NCBI GenBank assembly: GCA_025174535.1
Contig: JALBUN010000048.1
Span: 1,054,001-1,118,000, forward strand
Origin: Cantharellus purpuraceus
Lineage: Eukaryota; Basidiomycota; Agaricomycetes; Cantharellales; Hydnaceae
Length of the DNA stretch: 64,000 bases
Direction of reading: 5' to 3'
Shown: positions 34,527 through 46,355 of the stretch, one piece after another
How the letters are laid out: each line of letters begins with the position of its first letter
Numbering within the stretch: position 1 is the first letter of the stretch
Position numbers and translations under genes: made by a program
The notes under the pieces: generated by a model
The model's input: only the letters and a program-made list of their open reading frames with translations
Database searches by the model: none
What the model was told of the DNA's origin: nothing

Positions 34527-36664
34527 ATGGTTTTCTCTCGCGCTGGTTTCCTCATCTATTCTAGTATAATGCCCCTCCTCAAGACGTAAGTTTCCCATAC
34601 CCTTCACGGCCTTACTCCGAAATCACATACTGGTGCAGCCTCCTCACTATAGTGTTCGGCTTTGTTCTCGCTCGGAAGGGCATGTTCACTCCAGCTGCCT
34701 CGCGTGGCGTCTCTCAAATCACCATGAATGTCGCCATGCCAGCTCTCTTTTTCTCCAACGTCGTCCCATGTCTTCCCTCACCTAACTCGTTTTTGTAACC
34801 TCATTTAACCCTGTCATTTTGCAGCATTCTCTTCCGATTTGTCCGCCATCGGTCCTCTTTTGCTGTCTGCTTTTGTATATCAAGGAATTGGCTTCTTGTT
34901 TGGTGCTTATCAACCAATATATTGCCATTTATTTTTTTACTTACCTTGAGCAGGCTTCATCATACGCGAAGTCTGCTACGTGCCGAGGAATTTTTACCAA
35001 GGACTCATCGTCTTGACGGCCATGTCTAATTGGGGAAATCTTCGTCAGTATTTATTCTATTTGGTTTTGGTCATCTACTGCTTTTTTAATACTAGTCACC
35101 TCCAGCCACCGCCATAGTAATGACTGTCACCCAGGAACCTCCTTTCGATCCAACTTCCGACCCTGCCTGTAAGTCATCTCGGATCCCAGTTTCCCATCAT
35201 TAGACACTATGATATCAGCGGGGATGTCCTTTGTCTCCATCTTTATTGTGGCATACCACATTGTCTTTTGGGGACTCGGTGCTGCACACTCTTTATCGTG
35301 GGATTTTTTACCAGATGTTCCTCAAGGGGAGGCAGCAGAGCGCAGAGTTCCATGGAAAGAAAAGCCGATTGGGGGTTGGATCGCTCGCATGCGTCCTGGA
35401 CATACTCCAGCGATATCAGGGGTTGGCACGAACTTGGCACCAGCCGAGAAGGTAAAGTCGAAGGATGATCCTCAGCAGTCTCGCGAGTCAAACAACACCT
35501 TGTCTAATCGGCATTTCGACCATTCCCTTCACCCTAAAGATTCAGATATACAACTCGCAGCGCATATATCCGGTTCATCAGTGACGGCTTTCTGTTCTAG
35601 TCAACCGTCTGCTTCTGTCCTGCCGACCTTCAGAAATCAGTCTGTACATTCAAACGCGCCCCCTTCCACCCACCCATTTCCCGACTCGTCTATAGCTCTC
35701 TCGAGTTTATCCGATCAACATGCGTCTAAGCCTCAAGCTCCTAAACTCATCTCATTCTCTCTCGCTAGAATATGCCGTCCTTTATCCACCATTGTAACTC
35801 CAATGACTGTGACAATCGCGATTTCTATCCCTATTTCACTGTTTCACCCCCTCAGGGCGCTCTTCGTCGACACATCCCAGGTGAGTGGCCCTAACTGGAA
35901 GGGGCCAGACGGTCGACCTCCTCTTTATTTCGTCATCGATACTGGTGAGTGTTTATCTACTGGTAAATCCATTAACAGAAATAATCCCTCTGCATAGCCG
36001 CGTTTGTGGGTAGTATCACAGTGCCCATGGCTTTGGTCCTTCTGGGAGCGAGTTTTGCACGACTTTCTATAACGCGCCCTCTTTCTCGCCATGCGATTCC
36101 AGCTATGTTCGCCGTTGCATTTTCCAAGATGTTCTTACTGCCTGTGATAGGCGTCTTCATGGTCCAAGAGATGGTGCATAGAGGCTTTATACCCAAGTCC
36201 GTATCAATTTTAAGATGTTCTTGGGTTTGTGGACCGAAGGCTCATTCATCTTGACAGAGAGAATAGATCGGAGCGGTTTGTAGCCATGTTTCTCAGTGGG
36301 ACACCCGCGGCTATAAAGTGAGTCGTGGTTTGACTACTACACGTGGATGACTGAAGAAGACCTTGGAGTCAATTGATTGTGACGCAACTGTATGCGCCGG
36401 ATGGAAATGTAGACACGCTATCGGTAAATCTCACAGCTGTGTTTAGTCGCTTATGCTACTAACAGCATCCAATTCAGGCATTCCTTCTTGTACAATGTGG
36501 GTTCTGCTATGCATCTTTACTCTTTTGCTATCGTAACTCTCGTCGATCAGATGTCCTCATGATTTTCTCATCCGCGTATGTGCAGGTCAAGTCATTAGTA
36601 TTTACAACTAATACTGTTTCTATATTATAGACCTCTCGCTGCCACTTCCCTAGCATTGCTATAG
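34527..36664 (+). CDS. Auxin efflux carrier (AEC) family membrane transporter
   Basis: Ten-helix type transporter related to plant PIN proteins and yeast Ecm3; the fungal substrate is unknown. ATG 34527 starts MVFSRAGFLIYSSIMPLLKT. An internal ATG at 34569 is also in frame, but the longer start restores the first membrane helix. After an intron come TIVFGFVLARKGMFTPAASR, GVSQITMNVAMPALFFSNVV, SAFVYQGIGFLFGFIIREVC and VLTAMSNWGNLPTAIVMTVT (conserved NWGNLP), then MSFVSIFIVAYHIVFWGLGA. A long hydrophilic central loop (about 35320-35790) is followed by the C-terminal helices: FVGSITVPMALVLLGASFAR, AMFLSGTPAAINQLIVTQLY, and a final LMIFSSAPLAATSLALL. Stop TAG 36662-36664. Domain order and both halves match the family; short intron borders near 36480-36640 were chosen by phase. 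Confidence 0.87.
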
Positions 36665-37115
36665 AACTGACTCCACGTATTTCGACTTTCCTCAACTTAG
36701 ATCACATCTTTGGGTGAAATCTTACACATAGACCTCAAATGTATTGTAGAGTCAACTTGGCGCAACACATTTCCATATTGTTTCCATTCAGAAAGCTCAA
36801 AGCTTCATCGGAGTCTACGTGTCCAGTTTGTGAGGCGCATTGGCGCCCATATTAGGTGATACTTGATGTAAAACGCTTCACGGCGCCATTAAACCCATCC
36901 AAAACTGTTTAGCAAGTTTCGTTGGACCTCATTCTTTCTTCATTACAGTGGTGACGCTACCTGGGGGTACTTTCGACAGCTATCTGCTACCTTGACTCTT
37001 TTGACGTTTCTACGAGGTCCCTTCACGACGGCGATCTACTCTTGCTCAAGTAGCTTCATCTATCCTAGCTTAGTAGCCAACGCTCACGCCTTACACGGCA
37101 TTCCTTTCCTTTATC
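36665..37115. other. Intergenic region before the GDP-mannose transporter
   Basis: 451 bases containing the transporter 3' end and the promoter of the next gene. There is a CT-rich stretch just before the ATG. Nothing else could be supported. Confidence 0.45.
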
Positions 37116-38673
37116 ATGTCCGGCCAGCATCGTGAATCTCCTGAAGAGGGGGCTTCACGGGGAGAGTATCAGTCTGCCTCGGCTGCCGATGATATACTAG
37201 AAGTGAAGAAAGCAGCTGCTCAGGGTGTTTCGCTAGAGGGCATTTCCAAGTCACCAGTTCCCCCGGTGGTGTCCTACTGCGTCGCTAGCATCATGATGAC
37301 AGTGATCAACAAGGTGCGAGTGGAGCAGATGCTCGAAGTGCTCATGGTTGACTACATCACCATTACTACAGTTTGTCGTCTCTGGGAGTGGTTTCTCAAT
37401 GAACTTTCTTCTTCTCTTCATCCAGTCCGCCGTGTGTGTGGCGTGTGTGTGGCTATCGAAGACCGTGGGATTAATATCCTTTCGTGATTTTGACCAGGGC
37501 GATGCCAAGAAGTGGTTTCCCATCAGTTTCTTACTTGTTCTTGTGATATATACAGGATCTAAGAGTCTTGTGAGTATCTCGTACTGTTGTAGAATTGAGC
37601 CCTATTCAATGGATAATTTGTTGTCCAGCAATTCCTTAGTATTCCTGTGTATACAATATTCAAAAACTTGACGATCATCCTCATTGTGAGTCATCGACTT
37701 TCAGGGCTTATGTTGGCCTTACAGTGCATAGGCATATGGCGAAGTCTTGTGGTTCGGAGGCCGCGTCACGGGACTTACCTTGGTCTCATTTGTACTGATG
37801 GTGCGTCGTTCTCTGGTTATGTGGGTTTCCACCGCCCCTGACGTGGTAATCAGGTTCTTTCATCGATTATTGCTGCTTGGAGCGATATCACGCATACATT
37901 TTCTACCTATAGCTCCTTGCGTTCTTCCGCTTCGAGTATTACCCCATCAACTGTGCACTCGGCAGCGGCCGTTGTTGGGCAGTTGAACGCGGGATATGTA
38001 TGGATGCTCGTGAATTGCCTAGCAACCGCTTCATACGTGCGTGAACATCATTCGTACTACTTTTTACATATCTGATCATCCTATTCCCCAGGTTTTGGCT
38101 ATGCGCAAACGCATCAAAGTGACTGGATTCAAGGACTGGGACACCATGTTTTACAACAATCTACTCTCGATACCAGTGCTTGTAGTGTTCTCGGTTATTG
38201 TCGAGGACTGGGGGTCGGAAAATCTGTCACGGAACTTGTACAGGCGGATACTATTTATCCCGCAGATCTAGCGCTGACTGCATGTCTACAGCCCGCCGGA
38301 AACAAGGCACCTCCTTCTCTTCGCAATCGCTTTTTCAGGGGCGGCAGCTGTATTCATTTCCTATACAACGGCTTGGTGCGTCCGAACGACAAGCAGTACC
38401 ACTTACAGGTGAGGTACTAACGTACATATCATGAGATAACCGGTACTGATGCGCTCGTTCTATAGTATGGTCGGCGCTCTGAACAAACTGCCGGTTGCTG
38501 CATCAGGAATGATATTCTTTGGAGATCCAGTTACGCTTGGCTCTGTCTCGGCCGTGTCAACGGGATTTTTCGCTGGAATTGTCTACGCTGTTGCCAAGAA
38601 CAATCAAAGCAAGGCGGATAAGGCGCGGAATGCATCGGAGAGTGTGATCCCGTTGCACAGTCGAAAAGGGTGA
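37116..38673 (+). CDS. VRG4: GDP-mannose transporter
   Basis: Golgi nucleotide-sugar antiporter that imports GDP-mannose for protein and lipid mannosylation. ATG 37116 ([20 protein letters not shown]) gives a hydrophilic N-tail, then about ten helices. [20 protein letters not shown] (first helix, signature VINKFV), then [60 protein letters not shown] ([13 protein letters not shown]), [60 protein letters not shown] and [20 protein letters not shown]. The GALNK motif is the known GDP-mannose recognition motif, and FFGDPVT follows. Lys-rich tail; stop 38671-38673. About nine exons. Cryptococcus Gmt1/Gmt2 and yeast Vrg4 are the named relatives. Confidence 0.95.
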
Positions 38674-38918
38674 TTAATGGCAAAGATAGGAAGGAACTGC
38701 TACTTCTTAGGGAGAGAGAGAGCGTGTGGCCGTAATTAGATTTCTACTTGCATGTATGATTTCTGGCGCCAAGCCGCGTCGGAGCCGGAGTTGAAACGGC
38801 ATCCCGTCGGTATTGATCACCCCTTGGTATCATCGGCTGTTGTGTCCGAACGGCTACATAAACCATTTGTCTACTCAAGCTGAAAACCAAGACACCATTT
38901 TCCTTTTGACCACTGGCC

Positions 38919-41900
38919 ATGACGATGTCCATGCATTCACGCTTTCCTTTGACTCCAGGCCCTGGTTCCCCCAGCGCGTCGAACACTCCGGTGCATTCCA
39001 TTCAGACTCTGCGACGCAAAGCAGCCGGACACCATGGCCCACTCACGAAGATCCTGGTGGCAAATCGCGGTGTGCGTACGATGCACTTATACGCACGTAG
39101 CTCTATAGTAATAGATTGTGCAGGAAATTGCGATTAGGGTATTCAGGACAGCTCATGAACTGGCAATGCATACGGTCGCCATCTTTTCGTACGAAGACCG
39201 GATGTCTGCTCATCGTCAGAAGGTTGGATCACGGCATCCCTAGTCTACGCATATAGCCCCGCTGACTTGTTTTGTGGCGCAAAGGCGGACGAAGCGTATC
39301 AGGTTGGCAAAGGCCTCACCCCGGTTGGAGCATACCTCGCCCAGGAAGACATTATTAGAATTGCCCTAGAGCATGGCGTAGACATGATCCATCCCGGGTG
39401 AGATCTCAGCAACTACCGCTGTCAGCAGCTACTTCAATTCGACGCTGGTCAGTTACGGGTTTTTGAGCGAGAATGCAACTTTTGCGCGGAAAGTGGAGGA
39501 AGCCGGACTTGCGTTTGTCGGACCATCCCCGGAGGTCATTGACAGCCTTGGAGACAAGACGAAGGCACGAACTCTAGGTGAGTGAATTGAGCTGGGACGG
39601 GCTGATAATGTGTGACGTCTGGGTCAGCGATGAAGGTCGGCGTACCTGTCGTCCCTGGCACTCCTGGCCCCGTCGCCTCATACCAGGAAGGTGATACGTT
39701 CATCAAGGAGCATGGGTTCCCAGGTTGGTTGCACGGTCTCGATCTTTACAATTGATGTTGAACAGCATCCAGTCATCATCAAAGCAGCTATGGGTGGCGG
39801 CGGTCGTGGTATGCGTGTTGTTCGTGAGCAGAGCGAGTTCAAGGACGCATTTGAACGTGCCGTCAGTGAAGCCAAATCTGCTTTTGGCGATGGTACTGTC
39901 TTCATCGAGCGCTTCCTTGAACGACCCCGTCACATTGAGGTCCAGATCTTGGCTGATGGAGAAGGGAACACGATTCACTTGTTCGAGCGTGACTGCTCTG
40001 TTCAAAGGAGGCACCAGAAAGTTGTTGAGGTGGCCCCTGCCACTCACCTTCCAGAGGAAGTCCGTCAGGCCATGCTGGCAGATGCCATCAGATTGGCAAG
40101 GAGCGTTGGGTACAGGAATGCCGGAACTGCAGAATTCTTAGTCGATAACAAGGGCCGTCATTATTTCATAGAAATTAATCCACGTATCCAGGTCGAGCAT
40201 ACCATAACGGGTTAGTTGTCCTGTTCCAGCACGACTGTATTGTTGACGTTCCTTTGACAGAGGAGATCACTGGTATCGACATTGTGGCAGCACAGATCCA
40301 GATTGCAGCAGGGGCAACTCTTGCCCAGCTTGGTCTCACTCAAGATGCGATCACAAAGCGTGGGTTCGCTATACAATGCCGCGTGACTACTGAAGATCCT
40401 GCCGCTAATTTCCAACCTGATACGGGAAAAATTGAGGTCTATCGTAGTGCCGGCGGAAATGGTGTTCGTTTGGATGCTAGCTCCGGTTTCGCCGGAGCCC
40501 AGATTACTGTATGGCGCACTTCCGATACATATCAATGAATTACTTACTCGATCCATTTAGCCACACTATGACAGCTTGCTGGTCAAGGTCAGTGTTAGTG
40601 GTACGACCTATGAGGTGGCGCGACGGAAGATGCTTCGTGCTCTCGTTGAATTCCGTATCCGGGGTGTTAAGGTATAGGTCTTCTTCGTATTGTGTCATGA
40701 AGTCAATTCTTAACATACATTGCAGACGAATATTCCCTTTTTGTTCCGCCTCCTCACACACGATGTATTCATTGGCGGCAAAACTTGGACTACTGTGCGT
40801 GTTTGATTAGAGCGGCATGAGAAGAATACAATAACCCAAAATTCTAGTTCATCGACGACACCCCTGACCTATTCAAGCTTGTACAGAGCTTGAATCGCGC
40901 ACAGAAATTGCTTGCATACCTTGGAGACTTAGCGGTCAATGGCAGTTCAATCAAAGGCCAGCAGGTGATGAACTACCGCAGTCTCTTTATTGTTGTCACC
41001 TATCTGAGATGATCATCAGGGTGAGCCGGGATTGAAGACAGAAATTGTTATCCCACCATTCCAAAGCCGCGATGATCCTGAAAATGGCCCTCCTCTTGAT
41101 GCGTCTCGATCGTGTACCCACGGCTGGCGTAACATTTTACTTGAGAAAGGTCCAGAGGGATTTGCAAAAGCCGTTCGAGAATATCCTGGCACCCTGATCA
41201 TGGACACAACCTGGCGTGATGCGCACCAGTCTCTTTTAGCTACTCGCTTACGAACGATAGACATGGTAAACATCGCTAAGGAGACCAGTCATACCTTGGC
41301 TAATGCCTACAGTATCGAGTGCTGGGGTGGTGCGACCTTCGATGTGGCTATGCGGTTCTTATATGAGGATCCTTGGGAACGCTTGGTGAGTCGGACACCA
41401 TCTAGGATTTAGCAATGAACTAAAAGCAAGTATAGCGAACTCTTCGTAAACTTGTTCCCAACATTCCTTTCCAAGCCCTTGTCCGTGGTGCAAACGCAGT
41501 GGGGTACACTAGTTACCCGTGAGCATACCCCACCGATGAACAAACCTTTTTTTAACTGCGCTGATTGATGTATCTCTTGGATAGCGACAATGCTATCTAC
41601 GATTTTTCAAAGAAAGCAGTCGAGAATGGTCTGGACATCTTCCGAGTGTTTGATTCTTTGAATTACATCGGTACGTTATATCGGTTAAATATTTTATAAC
41701 GCTGATTGTCCTGACAGAAAACGTCGGTCCACTTCATAACGTATTGACGTGATACTGAGTTATTAGCATCGACTCGTAGATGAAACTCGGCATTGACGCA
41801 GCCAAAAAGGCTGGTGGTGTATGTGAAGCTGTTGTATGCTACAGCGGTGATGTTGCGGATCCGAAGAAGACCAAGTATACTCTGCAATATTACCTTGATC

Positions 41901-43859
41901 TCGTGGACGAACTTGTCAAGGAAGGCATCCATGTCTTGGGTATCAAAGATATGGCAGGCCTCTTGAAGCCCGAGGCAGCCAGACTGTACGTTTCTTTTAC
42001 TTCTGAGAGTAGACTTGTTTGAAATGACCGTTCCATTTCAGCTTAGTTGGTGCCATTCGCAAGAAATATCCTGATATTCCCATTCATGTACACTCGCATG
42101 ATACGGCTGGAATTGCGGCAGCGAGTATGATCGCTGCTGCTGCTGCAGGCGCTGACATTGTTGATGTGGCAATCGATAGTAAGTGTGGTTTGGTGGCATT
42201 TTGTCAGTTTCAGTTTTTCCTAATAGCATGTCAGGCATGTCTGGACTCACCTCCCAGCCGTCTATGGGTGCTGTTTGCATGGCGTTAGAGCAGACAGGTC
42301 TCGGAACTGGCATTCGCTATGCGGATATCCAAGCCTTGAACCTTTACTGGAGTCAAGTCCGGGCACTATACAATTGCTTCGAAGCCAATGTGCGCGCCTC
42401 GGATTCCAGTGTGTTCGAGCATGAGATGCCTGGTGGGCAGTACACCAACTTGATGGTAGGCAAGGATCTTGTAACGCGTATTATAATAATCGACATCTGG
42501 CCATACAGTTCCAAGCTTCTCAACTTGGTCTTGGCACTCAGTGGTCTGGTACGTTGAAATGTACTGTTGGCAACTTGTATGGTTGACGACCTGGGCAGAA
42601 ATCAAAAAAAAGTATATCGAGGCTAACCAACTGGTGAGTTATTAATCATCTGATATCTGGCGCTGCGCATGAGACTGACCAGTGTGATCTGCATAGTGTG
42701 GAGAGATCATCAAAGTACGGGAAGCCTATCTTCATGACTTGCCCATACTCATCGCATGTGCCTTTGCTTAGGTTACACCTTCATCGAAGGTCGTCGGAGA
42801 CTTCGCGCAGTGGATGACTTCCAACTCGTTGTCCAAGCAAGACGTATTGGACAGGGCAGAAACTCTCGATTTCCCATCTTCCGTGGTCGAATTCTTCCAA
42901 GGTTACCTTGGTCAGCCTGTGGGTGGGTTCCCAGAACCCCTTCGCACACGCGTGATCCGAAACAAACCAAGGATTGATGGTCGACCTGGAACGACTATGC
43001 CTCCGCTAGATTTCAAAAAGATTAAGGCGGACCTCAGGGCCAAATTTGGTAAACATATCTCGGATGTAGACGTCACCTCGTATGCCATGTATCCCAAGGT
43101 AAGCGATAAGCATTTTTCTCTGCTCGTGTACCTTTCTTACGTCTTACAGGTCTTTGAAGAATATCAAGGTTTCGTAGAGAAATATGGTGATCTAAGGTAT
43201 GTGGCTCCAGACTGTAACTGAGTAGTATCAACAGCTGATAACACATCTCAACAGTGTCATCCCGACGCGCTATTTCTTGGGGCGGCCAGATATTGGGGAG
43301 GAAATGCATATCTCCATTGAAAAAGGAAAGACGCTTATTATTCGACTGTTGGCTATCGGTCCCGTTGTGGAAGGCAAGGGTATGCGCGATGTTTGGTTTG
43401 AGGTCAATGGAGAAGTATGCACGTTGTTATTCCAGAATACAAAGATACTAAAGCTTTTTGATTCACAGGTACGAGCTGTTCCAGTGGATGATAAATCCGC
43501 AGCGGTGGAAACTGTGACTCGAGAGAAGGCTACCTCTGACCCTGGTTCAGTCGGTGCTCCCATGTCTGGTGTGGTAGTGGAGGTCCGGGTTAAAGAGGGA
43601 CATGAGGTGAAACGCGGTGATATCATCAGTATCTTGTCAGCAATGAAGGTGCGAATCCATAGCCACGATGGAGACGTCAATAGGCTTATCACTGCATTTA
43701 GATGGAAAGTGCGGTGTCCGCCCCTGTGTCTGGGCATATCAAACGGGTCCTCGTTCACGAAGGTACGTTGCTTATCTGGTCACCAGATCACTCCTAATAA
43801 CAATCACCACAGGGGATTCGTTGAACCAAGGGGATTTGTTAGTAGAGATCGTGCAATGA
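38919..43859 (+). CDS. PYC1: Pyruvate carboxylase
   Basis: Biotin enzyme that makes oxaloacetate from pyruvate and bicarbonate (anaplerosis); cytosolic in most fungi. ATG 38919 ([20 protein letters not shown]); in-frame ATGs at 38925 and 38931 are alternatives. Biotin carboxylase: [20 protein letters not shown], then [16 protein letters not shown] (ATP-grasp glycine loop), [19 protein letters not shown] and [20 protein letters not shown]. Carboxyltransferase: [56 protein letters not shown] (metal-binding), [31 protein letters not shown]. The C-terminal carrier domain reads [20 protein letters not shown] then [12 protein letters not shown], with the biotinylated Lys in AMKME. The intron 43649-43701 falls in phase 0 directly after that Lys codon. 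Stop TGA 43857-43859. More than fifteen exons. Confidence 0.97.
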
Positions 43860-44057
43860 ATCGCTCATTTTGGGTTGTTTGCCATCGATTGCCTTAGAGA
43901 AGCCAGCTGCCACTACGAAAGGGTGAATGTGTTTTTCCACGCCGTACTCTTGCTTCGGCCCTGTACTTGTTATAACCTGTTATCGACTGCCACAAAATAA
44001 CGATACTTTATTACATCCTCTACTCTACCAAATCACATCCTACACAATCATTCAGCG

Positions 44058-44340
44058 ATGTCAACTGTAACACCGGTGCTAGCTCCTGTCACGGGAGTAG
44101 TTGGTGAAATTCGAGTCGCAAATGGGTCGACGGTGAAGGCAGGAGACATCATCATTGTCCAGCATGCCACCAAGGTACCTAGGAGCTTCACGCCATGCAC
44201 GCAAAAATAATCACTGACAAGGACTCCTACTACAGACAGAGACACACGTCTCGTCGCCAGCGGCTGGACAACTCAAGGTTCTGGTGGAGAAGGGGGCTCA
44301 AGCGAATCAGGGGGATCGCATTGCAGAAATCTCGGCATGA
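44058..44340 (+). CDS. Stand-alone biotinyl/lipoyl-like single-hybrid-motif protein
   Basis: Two-exon gene encoding 73 residues, exons 44058-44174 and 44236-44340, with a 61-base intron. The protein is a single barrel-sandwich carrier domain: VLAPVTGVVGEIRVANGSTV, KAGDIIIVQHATKTETHVSS, PAAGQLKVLVEKGAQANQGD, then RIAEISA. Aligned by eye with the carrier domain of pyruvate carboxylase, whose stop is 198 bases upstream, about half the residues are identical over some 64 positions. The intron lies in phase 0 immediately after Lys39, exactly as in the enzyme gene. The usual AMKM context is ATKT here: the acceptor lysine remains but both methionines are gone, so biotinylation by standard ligase rules is doubtful. 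It also lacks the DKA context of lipoyl domains. It probably arose by local duplication; its function is unknown. Confidence 0.8.
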
Positions 44341-45620
44341 GTGGTGTTAGAGAAGGCTTTCGACTGAACGCAGGGTATAAAGAAGCAGATGTGTATAATA
44401 TGCCTGTATTACAATTAGTCCACCGATGTCGGGCGGAACCCTGCATATATAAAATGCCATGTCACACTCGCACGACTGGGTGGTCGTGGATAATGCTGGC
44501 CAATGGTTCGTATTGTGGGGCAGAGCAGGAAGAGCAGTACATGAATGGCTATATGGCTGGTGTAAGTTCATGCATTCAGCGTCATCCCGTGGAGCTCAAG
44601 ATAAAAATACTTGAATTTTTGCACCCTTTTTTTTTCACTCTACATTCGCTCCGCCTTCCAATGCTCCACAGGATATATTTATACGTAGTTGTCATATATA
44701 CACATCGGGCGCACCATCTGGTTGCAAAGCGCTTCACAGTGTTTCTCGCTCCACCCCCGTGCCGTGCTTAAGAGGAGATGGGAGTAGTGTGACGTACAGA
44801 ATGGTGGTGTGCCTTCCATACGGAGCGCCCGAAGTACTAACATATTTATGTTCTGCGCTAGAGAGTTTGGATATTATTTGTCTGATAAGCGGCTGCGGGA
44901 AATGGAAGGACGAGAGTAATTTTCCCCGAAGATGCTACTCTAGCGTAGCCAAGTATAGGGGACACTGGCACCAAGCATGGTTGAACAACCAAGCACACCT
45001 GTCCAGATCAGCCACTCCAGACCCAAATTGACAACTGCACAAGCACTCTGCAGGGAGAGCCCAGGTGTTGCCGACGACAGGAATTACCCAACAGCGGTGA
45101 ATTCCTTTCGACTTGGTGCCCGAGAACTACGCGCAAAAACATCCTTGATCGCATAGCTTGTCGATTATCCAGCCGAGAAGATCGTGACGAGAAGGCAAAG
45201 CGAACAGTCAAACTCACTTCCAGCGGTAACTGGCACGCCGTGTCAGAATGGGTAGGCTCGCTGCCAAACTTCATGCACACAAGGTTATTGCGCGGTACCT
45301 AAGCAGGCTCTCCGATGTTACAGTTACGTTTTGCAGTGTACATTGGGGGCGTCGATTAATCAACACCGGCAATCCAACGTAGCCTGCATCAAAAGCACAA
45401 GGTACGGAGGTCAACCATGGTCGTAAATTTAGGGGTCAGGCATGACCAAAGGTAATCGAGTGACCAAGTAGACAACCTCAGTAGAATGAATGGCACATAC
45501 TGTAGATCCCGTCAAGAAAAGACAATTGGTTGGCGAAAAGTCACGTCTGAGTCGAAAAGCGATTGCAACTCCGACAAAGTTGCCATCGTTGTCTTTCGCG
45601 TTAGACAGACTTTTGCAACC
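44341..45620. other. Long intergenic region, no supported gene
   Basis: 1,280 bases between the carrier-domain gene and SmB. ATG 44459 opens a 51-codon ORF (MSHSHDWVVVDNAGQWFVLW...) followed by a GT donor and a pyrimidine-rich stretch ending in CAG at 44670. It could be the start of a small two-exon gene, but no family is recognised and the ATG sits directly after a TATATAAA-like run. Further ORFs on both strands around 44760-45280 look random. No RNA gene or mobile element was seen. Confidence 0.35.
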
Positions 45621-46355
45621 ATGGCAAGTGGACTCACTGTTGAATTTATGATATCTAACATATTTTTTTTTTGTGTAGGCGCCTCCCAAAGCGAAAGGTG
45701 GGAAGATGTTGAGTCTCATCAACTGGAGACTCAAGGTCACGTTGAACGATGGACGCGCTCTGACGGGACAAATGCTTGCTTTTGACAAACATATGAACCT
45801 CGTACTCGCGGATTGTGAAGAGTTTAGAAGGGTGAGGCCAAAGAAGAAGCAAGGCGAGGCGGAGGCTGGTCCCCCGCAGGACATGAAACGGACGCTTGGT
45901 CTTGTAATTTTGCGGGGCGAGACAGTAGTCAGTTTGAGTGTGGAGGGGCCGCCTCCCATTGTTGATGAAGACAAGAAAAACGCGGTACATTTCTTTCGTT
46001 TGTGGTATTCGTAGCCACGAGATTGATGGTATATCTTGTAGCTCCTTCCGGGTCCCGGTCGTGGCGTTCCTGCAGGACGTGGCATGGGTATGATGCCACC
46101 TGGTGCGTTGACTTTTTGAACATGCCCACAAGCATGGTATACTGACCTCGCTTGTGGTTTAGCTTTGGCTGGCCGTCCTATGCCATATGGACCTCCAGGC
46201 ATGCCAGGACCCCCGCCTGGCTTCCGTCCACCTGGTATGCCCCCGGGTATGCCATTTCCCCCGCCTCCTCCCGGGTTTGGGTGCGTATAGCAATTGCTTG
46301 GCATTGCGAGCCCGGTGCCTAACTTTGTCACAGGTTCCAACCACCGCCTCAATAG
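45621..46355 (+). CDS. SMB1: Small nuclear ribonucleoprotein SmB/B'
   Basis: Core Sm protein of the heteroheptameric ring on U1, U2, U4 and U5 snRNAs. The ATG at 45621-45623 is the entire first coding exon; a GC-AG intron (45624-45678, ATG|gcaagt...gtgtag|GCG) leads to APPKAKGGKMLSLINWRLKV. Sm1 motif: LKVTLNDGRALTGQMLAFDK then HMNLVLADCEEFRR. Sm2 motif: LGLVILRGETVVSLSVEGPP. The C-terminal tail is Gly/Pro-rich with GRG and PPGMP-type repeats, as in SmB, ending GFGFQPPPQ at TAG 46353-46355. If the GC donor were rejected, translation could instead start at ATG 45706 (MLSLINWRL), losing ten residues. Confidence 0.92.
45624..45678 (+). other. GC-AG intron directly after the SmB start codon
   Basis: 55-base intron with consensus GC donor gcaagt and acceptor preceded by a ten-T tract. 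It splits the start codon from the rest of the protein in phase 0. A GT donor four bases downstream would give the wrong phase for the SmB frame. Confidence 0.7.

Noticed and set aside
42134..42160. GCT-rich microsatellite
   Set aside because: It encodes the conserved Ala-rich [12 protein letters not shown] segment of pyruvate carboxylase.
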